A DNA stretch of 18,013 bases from Methanothrix sp. (GTDB taxonomy: Archaea; Halobacteriota; Methanosarcinia; Methanotrichales; Methanotrichaceae): positions 1 to 18,013 of the forward strand of contig JAABPZ010000001.1 in NCBI GenBank assembly GCA_011391755.1, given 5' to 3'. A program made the translations under genes and the position numbers. Shown one piece after another: positions 1 to 6,202 of the stretch. The notes below the pieces were generated by a model that had not been told where the DNA came from, did no database searches, and was given only the letters and a program-made list of their open reading frames with translations. Numbering within the stretch: the first letter of the stretch is position 1; the number at the start of each line of letters is the position of its first letter.

Positions 1-631
1 TGATCATGATCTGCTTTCCCACCAACTTTTGCAGATCCGAGGTCTTGGATATGGGAAGCTCCTTTTCCACCTCAAAAGTGTTGTACTCCTTCAGCTCGGC
101 CGGCTCCAGCTCAATGTTGCCGTTAGCAAGAATATTTCGCACCGTAACGAAGATGGCGTCACCCACCTCTGGCTTGCTCTTCAGGTACTTGTTGTGGGCC
201 AGGCCCCTCACGCTCTCGGATAGATCCACAAAGGCCCCAAAGCTGGCCAGGCCATTGACCTTTCCCTGATAAATCTCGCCTACCACGACATCTCTGACAT
301 CACAAGCAGGATCGAGAATATGCACGAGCGGCTTTTTGGCACAACGTTCGCATAGCTCTTTTTTGCTAGTGAGCTTGGACTTGCACACCACGCACAGGTA
401 CTCGCGCCCCAGGCCTTCGCAGGTCGAGCAGCTCTCTGTAACCGGCATCTTGCCCGAGCCTTGGCAGACGCTGCATTTCGTGGAGCCGCTATCAATAAGC
501 TCCTTCATATCCGTGTCCGTAGCCTCTCCTAAGGAGATGGACTCGGTCTTTCCGCTGCCACTGCAGTTGGGACAGGGCTTCTCTCCTACCACCAGGTAGC
601 CCTTGCCCAGGCAAATCTCGCACAGGTTCAT
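1..631 (-). CDS. DnaJ-type zinc finger + S1 domain protein, N-terminal part (probable DHH-family phosphoesterase)
   Basis: The start codon is ATG at 631 and the frame stays open to the window edge, giving 210 residues with no stop. The sequence shows four CxxCxGxG-like units (Cys4/7, 20/23, 53/56, 68/71), the DnaJ-type zinc-binding pattern, then two more CxxC pairs (80/83, 94/97). An S1/OB-type RNA-binding fold follows at about 117-177 (VGEIYQGKV, GAFVDLSES, GLAHNKYL). The last visible residues look like the start of a second OB-fold (DLQKLVGKQIMI). In Methanosarcinales this N-terminal architecture is known on DHH/DHHA1 RecJ-like phosphoesterases; the catalytic part would lie outside the window, so that name is inferred from family knowledge. 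The gene diverges from trm56 across about 100 bases. No clear Shine-Dalgarno site precedes this ATG. Confidence 0.72.
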   Translation of the reverse strand, partial: MNLCEICLGKGYLVVGEKPCPNCSGSGKTESISLGEATDTDMKELIDSGSTKCSVCQGSGKMPVTESCSTCEGLGREYLCVVCKSKLTSKKELCERCAKKPLVHILDPACDVRDVVVGEIYQGKVNGLASFGAFVDLSESVRGLAHNKYLKSKPEVGDAIFVTVRNILANGNIELEPAELKEYNTFEVEKELPISKTSDLQKLVGKQIMI

Positions 632-701
632 CCAGGGAGTTGACGCACCATTGGAATTTAGCTATTTTGCAAGGGTCCGATTGCGGCGCAAAGATATGCA
701 A

Positions 702-711
702 GCCAATAAAT
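702..711 (+). promoter_or_regulatory. Probable TATA box for the trm56/ATP-grasp operon
   Basis: An A/T block (AATAAATAAG) sits about 25-30 bases ahead of the ATG at 735. Archaeal transcription usually starts about 25 bases after the TATA box, so the transcript would begin almost at the start codon. A G-rich stretch (CGGGGG) just before the ATG could serve as a weak ribosome site. This is positional evidence only. Confidence 0.35.
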
Positions 712-734
712 AAGATGCCAGCCCTCCCGGGGGC

Positions 735-1280
735 ATGCGAGTAGTGGTTTTGCGCATCGGCCACCGGCCGGAGAGAGACAAGAGGATCACCACCCATGTG
801 GGCCTGGTGGCCAGGGCCTTTGGAGCGGAAGAGATGCTCCTCTCGGGGCGCGACCCTCACGTGGAAGAGAGCCTGGCCGATGTGGCGAAACGCTGGGGTG
901 GAGCCTTTTGCCTCCGGCCGGATGTCTCCTGGAAGGGAGAGACGGTGCGCTGGAAGGAGGCGGGAGGAAAGGTGGTTCACCTCACCATGTACGGCTCCAA
1001 CCTGCCCGATGTGATCGACATGATTCGCGAATGTGAGAACATCCTGGTAGTTGTGGGCGCAGAGAAGGTTCCGGCCGAGATGTACGATCTGGCGGACTGG
1101 AATGTGGCCGTGGGCAACCAGCCTCATTCTGAGGTGGCGGCACTGGCGGTCTTCCTGGATCGGCTCTTTATGGGCCGGCAGCTTCATCTGGCATTTGAGG
1201 ACGGCCTTAAGATTGTGCCCACGGCTCGAGGAAAACAGGTATTGTATCCGGAATACTGCCCGGAAAAAGAAAATCTATGA
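735..1280 (+). CDS. trm56: tRNA (cytidine(56)-2'-O)-methyltransferase, aTrm56 family
   Basis: This 181-residue protein matches the archaeal aTrm56 family, a SPOUT-class methyltransferase that methylates the ribose of C56 in the T-loop of archaeal tRNAs using S-adenosylmethionine. Features typical of the family are the start VVVLRIGHRPERDKRITTHV, the segment GAEEMLLSGRDPHVEESL, the HLTMYGSNLPDV stretch, and the C-terminal knot region ILVVVGAEKVPAEMYDLADWNVAVG, where the cofactor loop lies. Length is typical. The stop overlaps the next start as ATGA (1277-1280), so the two genes are very likely cotranscribed and translationally coupled. Alternative ORFs on both strands here are shadows. Confidence 0.93.
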   Translation: MRVVVLRIGHRPERDKRITTHVGLVARAFGAEEMLLSGRDPHVEESLADVAKRWGGAFCLRPDVSWKGETVRWKEAGGKVVHLTMYGSNLPDVIDMIRECENILVVVGAEKVPAEMYDLADWNVAVGNQPHSEVAALAVFLDRLFMGRQLHLAFEDGLKIVPTARGKQVLYPEYCPEKENL

Positions 1281-2401
1281 GAATATTAGTAATTGGCATC
1301 AACATCAGACACATTGCCTCTTCCGCTAGCCGGGCCGGCCATGAGGTCTTCGCGGTCGATTGTTACTGCGATGTGGATCTGGCCAGATGGGCAAAAGAGA
1401 CGGCTAAAATGCCGCGCGACGGGGCAAAAGAGCATCTCCCTTTTTATGTGGAAAAGTTTCGTCCTGATGCCGTGGTGCTGGGACCTGGCCTTGAAGAGGC
1501 GTATGTTCAAGGAGTGCCTGTGTTCAATAACCCGCCTGAAAAAACAGCTCAGGTCTCAGATAAGCTCTGGTTGGCTGGCTGGCTGGAAGAGATGGGCTTT
1601 CCCTTCATAAAGACAGAGATGGTCGATGTCGCGCATAATCTATGTTTTCCCTTCCTGATCAAGCCGCGCAAGGGCGCGGGTGGGGTGGGATGCAGGATCG
1701 TTGAGAGCCCCTCTGACCTTAAAAGGCATGAGGGCAGGGAAAAGAGCATGCAAGAGGGCATAGAGGATGACCTGATAGCCCAGGAGTTGATCATTGGCTG
1801 TCCCGCCAGTGTCTCAGTCATTGGGAACGGTCGCGCCGCGCGCGCCATTGCCGTCAACGAGCAGCTCATCGGCCTCTCCTGGGCCGGGGCGAAAGGTTTC
1901 AGGTACAGCGGGAACATCACGCCCCTCGCTCCCCCGCAATGCGGCATAGGGCAGATGGCAGAAGAGATTATTGCAAAGCTGGGGCTCGTGGGCAGCAATG
2001 GAGTTGATTTTTTGCTCACCGAAAAAGGTCCCGTGGTGGTAGAGGTCAATAGCCGCTTTCAGGGCAGCCTGGATACTGTGGAATTGTCCGGCGCAGATAA
2101 TGTCTTCCAGGCTCATCTGCAATCCTTTTTGGGAAGGCTCCCCGAGCGTCCGGCCCAAACAAGCTGTACCGCAGGCAGAATCATAGTCTATGCCCCCTCT
2201 GATCTGACCATTGAGGCGGATCTGGTCCGAGACTGGACGACAGATGTGCCTAGAAAGGGATCGCGAATAGCCGTAGACGATCCAATCCTTTCCATATTGG
2301 CCACGGGATCGGGCAGGGACGAAGTAATGGCCCAGCTAAAGACGAGAACGGCAATGCTAGGTGGGACAATTAAAGCAAATTACCAGGATACTACCCTGTA
2401 G
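1277..2401 (+). CDS. ATP-grasp domain protein (predicted carboxylate-amine/thiol ligase)
   Basis: The 374-residue protein begins with a Rossmann-like N-domain (RILVIGINIRHIA, then GHEVFAVDCY). The ATP-grasp nucleotide-binding part follows: FPFLIKPRKGAGGVG at about 124-138 is the glycine-rich loop with the ATP-contacting lysine, and VEVNSRFQGS at about 255-264 carries the Glu/Asn metal ligands. Family members join a carboxylate to an amine or thiol through an acyl-phosphate. The match is to the uncharacterised archaeal carboligase group (COG2232-like, from memory); the substrate cannot be read from sequence. The ATGA overlap with trm56 suggests coexpression but does not prove a role in tRNA modification. 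A T-rich stretch follows about 55 bases after the stop. Confidence 0.82.
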   Translation: MRILVIGINIRHIASSASRAGHEVFAVDCYCDVDLARWAKETAKMPRDGAKEHLPFYVEKFRPDAVVLGPGLEEAYVQGVPVFNNPPEKTAQVSDKLWLAGWLEEMGFPFIKTEMVDVAHNLCFPFLIKPRKGAGGVGCRIVESPSDLKRHEGREKSMQEGIEDDLIAQELIIGCPASVSVIGNGRAARAIAVNEQLIGLSWAGAKGFRYSGNITPLAPPQCGIGQMAEEIIAKLGLVGSNGVDFLLTEKGPVVVEVNSRFQGSLDTVELSGADNVFQAHLQSFLGRLPERPAQTSCTAGRIIVYAPSDLTIEADLVRDWTTDVPRKGSRIAVDDPILSILATGSGRDEVMAQLKTRTAMLGGTIKANYQDTTL

Positions 2402-2455
2402 AGCCAGTTGCTGATCAGTGTCCAGACCTTGACAAATCCTGATCCTTTCTCCAGC

Positions 2456-2485
2456 TTTTTTTTGTCATTTTCGCTGTACTTTTTT
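2456..2485 (+). terminator. T-rich likely terminator of the trm56/ATP-grasp operon
   Basis: An eight-T run at 2456-2463 and another T-rich tract ending near 2485 lie 55-85 bases past the ATP-grasp stop. Archaeal RNA polymerase commonly terminates at such U-tracts without a strong hairpin. Supported by composition and position only. Confidence 0.4.
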
Positions 2486-2559
2486 CCATCCTTCATCCAC
2501 GAGTCCATGAAGTAAGGTCATTTCTTGTTTGAATTTAACAATGTCGGTCTACATTGATG

Positions 2560-2572
2560 GCGCCATAGGCGC
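2560..2572. repeat. GCGCC-ATA-GGCGC inverted repeat
   Basis: A perfect 5-bp inverted repeat with a 3-base spacer lies 11 bases upstream of the 14-bp palindrome at 2583-2596, ahead of the RHH regulator gene. It could be part of the regulatory region or chance. Confidence 0.35.
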
Positions 2573-2582
2573 AAAAGTGCTA

Positions 2583-2612
2583 GGAATACGTATTCCGGCG
2601 TCAGTATAAAAA
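2583..2612 (+). promoter_or_regulatory. Operator-like palindrome plus TATA box upstream of the RHH gene
   Basis: GGAATACGTATTCC (2583-2596) is a perfect 14-bp palindrome. Seven bases later a good archaeal TATA box, TATAAAAAG, occupies about 2604-2612. A dyad directly upstream of a TATA box covers the BRE/TFB contact zone, where a bound dimer would block or recruit transcription factors. The downstream gene encodes a ribbon-helix-helix protein, a class that binds short palindromes and often regulates its own gene; autoregulation is an inference. Confidence 0.55.
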
Positions 2613-2681
2613 GATAATGCTTAATAAAGGTAATATAGCATAAGGGGAACGGTATTGGTAGAGATAAATGCAGGGGATGAA

Positions 2682-3230
2682 ATGAAGTCACCGGAAAGAA
2701 TTACCATCGCGTTAGATGAAGAGACGGCCGGCCTGTCCAAGAAGATGAAGGAAGACCTGGGCATGTCCCAGAGCGAGCTGATGCGAGAGTCCCTGAAGTT
2801 CTTTGGCAAACACAAGATGCTTTTTGACTTCGCCGAGGACAAGAAGGTTTACACCCATGCAGAAATGCTCTCCGCAGGCGAACATGTGATCCTGGATATC
2901 GATCACTGGATAATGTTTCTAAGCTTCATTGAAACTCATCCGGACAAGGAAAAGTTCTGGAATATGCATAAAGAGGTCTGCCGGGCTCATGCCGAGCAGT
3001 TCAAACACAAGCTCTTCAATGCGGAGAGCATATTGAGAAGACTTGAGATCTGCAACCTCTTTAATATGAGCAAGACCGGCAAGAATGAGTTCACCCTCAT
3101 CTTCGGCTCGGATGCGCCCAAGAAATTCGTGCGCATTGAGCTGGAGGAAATCTTTGCCGGCATGGGCTTCCTGGTTGAGATCAAAGATGACTTCTCAAAG
3201 CTGAGGGTCAAGGTAATTCATGATCTATAG
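2682..3230 (+). CDS. Ribbon-helix-helix transcriptional regulator with a C-terminal sensor-like domain
   Basis: This is 182 residues from the ATG at 2682. The N-terminus (ERITIALDEETAGLSKKM, then a KEDLGMSQSELMRESLKFF helix pair) is a ribbon-helix-helix DNA-binding domain, with the beta strand RITIALD and the SQSELMRES helix. The remaining 130 residues (about 50-180) form an alpha/beta region containing an IDHWIMFLSFIE segment and an NMSKTGKNEFTLIFGSDAPKKFVRIELEEIF segment. I do not recognise that region; it may sense a ligand or mediate dimerisation. A TTG at 2655 in frame would add nine residues and has AAGGGGA before it, but the ATG has GGGGATGA close by and gives a typical RHH N-terminus. 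A TnpB element begins about 8 bases after its stop. Confidence 0.75.
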   Translation: MKSPERITIALDEETAGLSKKMKEDLGMSQSELMRESLKFFGKHKMLFDFAEDKKVYTHAEMLSAGEHVILDIDHWIMFLSFIETHPDKEKFWNMHKEVCRAHAEQFKHKLFNAESILRRLEICNLFNMSKTGKNEFTLIFGSDAPKKFVRIELEEIFAGMGFLVEIKDDFSKLRVKVIHDL

Positions 3231-3237
3231 TATGTGA

Positions 3238-3400
3238 ACGCTCCCCGCCCTAAAGGACGGGGCTTCTATCGCTTTTGCGAACAGACTTCATCCCCCGTCT
3301 GAGAATGTTGATTGCTGCATTTAGATCTCTGTCCATAGTCAAGCCACATTCCGAGCAGTTATGGATTCTTTCAGAGAGATCTTTTTTGACTATCATGCCA
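3238..3400 (-). ncRNA. Predicted omega (reRNA) guide RNA scaffold of TnpB
   Basis: In characterised TnpB systems the guide RNA comes from the 3' part of tnpB through the right end of the element, with the guide just beyond the boundary. Here the right-end hairpin at 3243-3262, formed by CCCCGTCC and GGGCGGGG arms around TTTA, contains the tnpB stop and would be the terminal scaffold stem. The 5' limit is arbitrary. No RNA evidence is available; the call rests on family knowledge plus the visible hairpin. Confidence 0.35.
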
Positions 3401-4371
3401 CACCGTGAGCACATCTGAGAAGTATACTTGGGATCAACCAGGACAACCTTAGAGCCAGCGTATGCTGCTTTGCTCTCGGTTGCTTTTACCAGCATTCCCC
3501 ATGCAACGTCCGATATGGATTTTGCCAGGTGATGAATCTTGAGCATGTTCTGAATATCAAGATCTTCAAAGACTATTACGCCGAAACGGTTTACCAATTG
3601 GCGACTAACCTTATTGGAGAAATCGGCTCTCTTGTCTCCGATTCTTTCATGAATTCTAGTTACCACTTTGGACGCTTTTCGTCTGAGAGAAGATCCTTTA
3701 GGAAGCTTATCGCGTTTGCTTTGTGCTTTGGCTAATGCCAACTCATCTTCTCGGAAGAATCTAGGATTATCAATCTTCTCGCCATTTGAGAGGGTGGCAA
3801 AGCTCGCCAAGCCTACATCGATTCCTACAACAGATCCATCTTTCCAAGGAGGCCGTGGGATAGCTCCCATATCGACGGAGAAGCAAGCGAACCATTTACA
3901 AGTTGGCATTCTGCGAATAGTACAGGTCTTAATCTTACCAACAATTGGCCTATGCAACTTGATCTTGATATCTCCAATCTTGGAAAGATGGAGCATTTCA
4001 GAATCCAACTCAAAACCAGATTGGGAGTACGTGATGCTATCGTATCTACTCTTTCCTTTGAACCTTGGATAACCTGGTTCTTCTCCTGCCTTGACCCTTC
4101 GGAAGAACGCTTTGAACGCCAGTTCCACCCTAAGAGCTACATTCTGAAGAACCAGTGAATGGACATCCTTGAGTTCGGGTACCTCCAGCTTCAGTTGAGG
4201 TAATCTATCCTGAGTCTCAAATCGTTTAACCGTTCTTTGCTCAAGCTCCCACGCATTCTTTCGATATGCAAGCGTATCATTATAGACAAATCTGCAAAGC
4301 TCAAGTTGCCGTTCTAAGATAGTAACCTGAGATTTTGTAGGTTTGAGCCTGTAGCGATACGTTTTAAGCAT
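3250..4371 (-). CDS. tnpB: RNA-guided endonuclease TnpB (OrfB family)
   Basis: This 373-residue protein has the full TnpB layout. The N-terminal helical/WED part starts YRYRLKPTKSQ and includes the typical LCRFVYNDTLAYR and GYPRFKGKSRYDSITY segments. The split RuvC nuclease follows: Asp185 in VVGIDVGLASFATLSNG, Glu269 in VIVFEDLDIQNM, and the last Asp in MDRDLNAAINI (347-351). A four-Cys zinc finger (321, 324, 339, 342) sits between the last two RuvC motifs. All catalytic positions are present, so RNA-guided cleavage is plausible. Length is typical and there is no frameshift. A TATA-like TATTTAAG at about 4397-4404 gives a nearly leaderless transcript. Confidence 0.95.
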   Translation of the reverse strand: MLKTYRYRLKPTKSQVTILERQLELCRFVYNDTLAYRKNAWELEQRTVKRFETQDRLPQLKLEVPELKDVHSLVLQNVALRVELAFKAFFRRVKAGEEPGYPRFKGKSRYDSITYSQSGFELDSEMLHLSKIGDIKIKLHRPIVGKIKTCTIRRMPTCKWFACFSVDMGAIPRPPWKDGSVVGIDVGLASFATLSNGEKIDNPRFFREDELALAKAQSKRDKLPKGSSLRRKASKVVTRIHERIGDKRADFSNKVSRQLVNRFGVIVFEDLDIQNMLKIHHLAKSISDVAWGMLVKATESKAAYAGSKVVLVDPKYTSQMCSRCGMIVKKDLSERIHNCSECGLTMDRDLNAAINILRRGMKSVRKSDRSPVL

Positions 4372-4474
4372 TAGTAGATTATTGATTTATGATCTTAAAT
4401 AGTTATTGTTAGGCAGAAACAGGGGCAAAGGACTTCGCTTTCATCTCCACCCTGAAGGATGGGGACTTACCGAT

Positions 4475-4518
4475 GTTTCGACATCTCGTCGAAACTCTCG
4501 CTGACCCGCGGTCAGCGA
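4475..4518. repeat. Two adjacent perfect stem-loops beside the tnpB left end
   Basis: GTTTCGAC-ATCTC-GTCGAAAC (4475-4495) is an 8-bp stem. TCGCTGACC-CGC-GGTCAGCGA (4498-4518) is a 9-bp stem with a 3-base loop, two bases further on. GATGT-TTCG-ACATC at 4472-4485 is an alternative stem with a TTCG tetraloop. They lie between the element's left-end hairpin and the adk stop. They may belong to the element's left end or act in adk 3'-end formation. Confidence 0.6.
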
Positions 4519-4539
4519 TGTTCGTCCTTCGCAATCCTA

Positions 4540-4556
4540 CAAGTTAAAAAAGAGTT
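4540..4556 (-). terminator. Likely adk terminator (T6 on the minus strand)
   Basis: CAACTC-TTTTTT-AACTTG on the minus strand lies 14-30 bases after the adk stop. It is a U-tract flanked by a weak inverted repeat, which fits archaeal intrinsic termination. Confidence 0.45.
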
Positions 4557-4569
4557 GTGAAGAGGTTCT

Positions 4570-5214
4570 CTAAATCTTATCCAGAGCCTTGACTACCTCG
4601 CCGAAGATGGTCTTGATATCGCCCACACCGAGAACGGTGGCGACGATGCCTCTCTTGTTGTAGTAGTCGATGAGTGGCTGGGTCTGGGCATGGTAAGCAG
4701 TCAGTCTCTCCTTGACTGTCTCTTCTGTGTCGTCTGCCCTCTGGTACAGGTCGCCGCCGCAGGCGTCGCACTTTCCGGCAACCTTTGGCTTATTGAAGAG
4801 TTCGTGGTATGTAGCGCCGCACTTGCACATCCTTCTGCCGGTCACGCGCTTGACCAGCTCTGCATCGGGAACATCGATGTTCAGAACCACATCGATCTTC
4901 TGGCTGAGAGCGGGAAGGATCTTATCCAATGCCTCTGCCTGGGGCATGGTCCGGGGGAAGCCGTCCAGCATCCAGCCGCCTTTAACGTCATCCTTGGCCA
5001 GGCGATCCTTGATGATATCGATGAGAAGAGTGTCAGGAACCAGTTTTCCGGATTCCATGAACTTCTTGGCCTCAACGCCAAGTGGAGTTCCATTGCGAAC
5101 ATTCTCTCGAAGAATGTCTCCGGTGGAGACGTGCTTTACATGGTACTTGTCTACGATCATCTTGGCCTGTGTGCCCTTGCCGGATCCCGGTGGACCGATC
5201 AGAATAATATCCAT
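4570..5214 (-). CDS. adk: Adenylate kinase (zinc-lid type)
   Basis: Catalyses ATP + AMP to 2 ADP in the cytoplasm. The 214-residue protein has the P-loop GPPGSGKGT at 7-15, the AMP-binding segment STGDILRENV at 30-39, DGFPRT at 84-89, and a long LID with four cysteines (130, 132, 149, 152) that bind structural zinc. This is the long form shared by bacteria and Methanosarcinales, not the short archaeal AdkA type. Residues RRMCKCG and YQRADDTEETVKERL complete the family signature. The start is supported by GGAGG about 7 bases before the ATG, and by a TATA-like box near 5290. Confidence 0.97.
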   Translation of the reverse strand: MDIILIGPPGSGKGTQAKMIVDKYHVKHVSTGDILRENVRNGTPLGVEAKKFMESGKLVPDTLLIDIIKDRLAKDDVKGGWMLDGFPRTMPQAEALDKILPALSQKIDVVLNIDVPDAELVKRVTGRRMCKCGATYHELFNKPKVAGKCDACGGDLYQRADDTEETVKERLTAYHAQTQPLIDYYNKRGIVATVLGVGDIKTIFGEVVKALDKI

Positions 5215-5285
5215 TCCATTTCCTCCTAAATTCCCTTAACAAGCAGCAATTGCCGCTTGTGAGCGTGAAATGATACAATGGCATA

Positions 5286-5295
5286 CTTTAAAAAA
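5286..5295 (-). promoter_or_regulatory. Probable TATA box for adk
   Basis: TTTTTTAAAG on the minus strand lies about 72-80 bases ahead of the adk ATG. This predicts transcription starting around 5263 with a leader of about 50 bases that includes the AGGAGG ribosome site near 5221-5226. Confidence 0.45.
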
Positions 5296-5370
5296 CCTTT
5301 TCTTAGCGCCCAAATATCGGCATCATCGCTATTTTGTTTTGTGAACTTAGTTTTTCCTAATTATCGTTGT

Positions 5371-5519
5371 GCGTCCTTTGTGGCTTTGTGCCTTTGTGGT
5401 TTGGTTTTTTTGGTAGAAATGTCGAATTAGAGCTTACTACCACTACTACCATCACCACAAACACTCATGATCCTCAGGACAGGGATCATACAAAGACACA
5501 AAGGCACAAAGAAGAGGAC
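5371..5519. repeat. CTTTGTG-type dispersed inverted repeat, copy 1
   Basis: The arm at 5384-5398 (CTTTGTGCCTTTGTG) is repeated in perfect inverse at 5497-5511, with about 98 bases between. The middle holds a small hairpin, ATGATCC...GGATCAT (5467-5489), and a CTACCACTACTACC stretch. The same repeat family occurs at 15757-15826. Together with the adk promoter this accounts for the 320-base gap between adk and the next gene; I see no protein gene there. Peptides such as TKTQRHKEE read from it are spurious. Confidence 0.75.
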
Positions 5520-5535
5520 CCAAACCACCATACCT

Positions 5536-6183
5536 CTAAAGCAGTATATAGTGGGAAATTATGGTGACAGCACTCATGAGCGCGCCTGAGAATATCGGTA
5601 TGGAGAAGTTGTCGTCCAGGCTTCTCTTTCCAATGATAATCGCTACGCCGTCGGCGAAGGTAGCCGCTGCCGCCCCTGCCAGGTAAATGGGAAAGGAAAG
5701 GCCGGAAAAGCCGGAAGCAAGGTAGCCGATAAAAAGACAGGCTGTGAACATGGCGGCGACAACGGGCAGGGGCTTGATGCGCCCTCTCCCCGCGGAAGCC
5801 GCCGCGCCTCGCACATCGCAGTTATTCAAAATGGAGCCGGCGAGACCACTTACCGTATCACCCAGGGTGAGAAAGAGCATGGAGGTCACGGCGATGCTGG
5901 GCGGGAAGAGCAGCACACAAAAAAGGCTGCCCATCATGTAATAAATGTAGCTGGCAACCTTTGTCTCCTCGTGATCACGCACCTCAGGCAGCCTGATCTT
6001 TCCCTTCAGCCGTGCCGCCTCCAGCAACAAAGATGCGGCCAACACAAGAACGATGATGCTCGCCGTAACCGTACGGCCCAGTAAGATGATGCCCAAAGGC
6101 ACGGAAAGGCCGGTGAGGTGAATGGCCTTTCTGCGCGCCTCTTTGACCAGCTTGGCGCGCCACTCAAGAGCCAGTTCAGGCAC
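5536..6183 (-). CDS. Diacylglycerol/polyprenol (dolichol) kinase family membrane protein
   Basis: This 215-residue polytopic membrane protein resembles the Sec59/VTE5 CTP-dependent lipid kinase family. Evidence is the N-terminal EARRKAIHLTGLSVPL motif, a LEAARLKGKIRLPE cytoplasmic loop, LFLTLGDTVSGLAGSIL (Asp in a GD motif), a basic loop ending RGRIKPLP, and the C-terminal TFADGVAIIIGKRSLDDNFSIPIFSG. About six hydrophobic segments are visible. Its likely role is phosphorylating dolichol or another polyprenol, or a diacylglycerol-type lipid; the substrate is not decidable here. The start is GTG at 6183, preceded by AGGGAGA, 19 bases after the GlyRS stop, so it is probably in the glyS operon. 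Confidence 0.8.
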   Translation of the reverse strand: MPELALEWRAKLVKEARRKAIHLTGLSVPLGIILLGRTVTASIIVLVLAASLLLEAARLKGKIRLPEVRDHEETKVASYIYYMMGSLFCVLLFPPSIAVTSMLFLTLGDTVSGLAGSILNNCDVRGAAASAGRGRIKPLPVVAAMFTACLFIGYLASGFSGLSFPIYLAGAAAATFADGVAIIIGKRSLDDNFSIPIFSGALMSAVTIISHYILL

Positions 6184-6202
6184 GATCAGCTAGTCTCCCT
6201 GC

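Larger units (their letters stand above)
3238..4466 (-). mobile_element. Solo-tnpB insertion element (IS200/IS605 superfamily, IS1341-type)
   Basis: The element carries tnpB only; no TnpA (Y1 HUH transposase) reading frame is visible on either side. Both ends carry near-identical imperfect hairpins on the minus strand. The left end (4444-4465) reads TCCCCATCC-TTCA-GGGTGGAGA; the right end (3242-3263) reads GCCCCGTCC-TTTA-GGGCGGGGA and overlaps the tnpB stop. Such subterminal hairpins are the recognition structures of this superfamily. Exact boundaries are uncertain because these elements make no target duplication. Mobilisation would need a TnpA supplied from elsewhere. Confidence 0.7.

Noticed and set aside
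492..1187. 231-codon minus-strand frame across trm56
   Set aside because: Lies opposite a clear Trm56 gene and overlaps the zinc-finger protein in a wrong frame; His/Arg-rich shadow.
3250..4371. Nuclease-dead TnpB-like regulator (TldR) acting with the adjacent RHH gene
   Set aside because: The RuvC acidic residues (Asp185, Glu269, DRD at 347-349) are all present, so it looks like an active nuclease.
4690..5239. Two plus-strand frames of about 175-180 codons opposite adk
   Set aside because: Antisense shadows of adenylate kinase.
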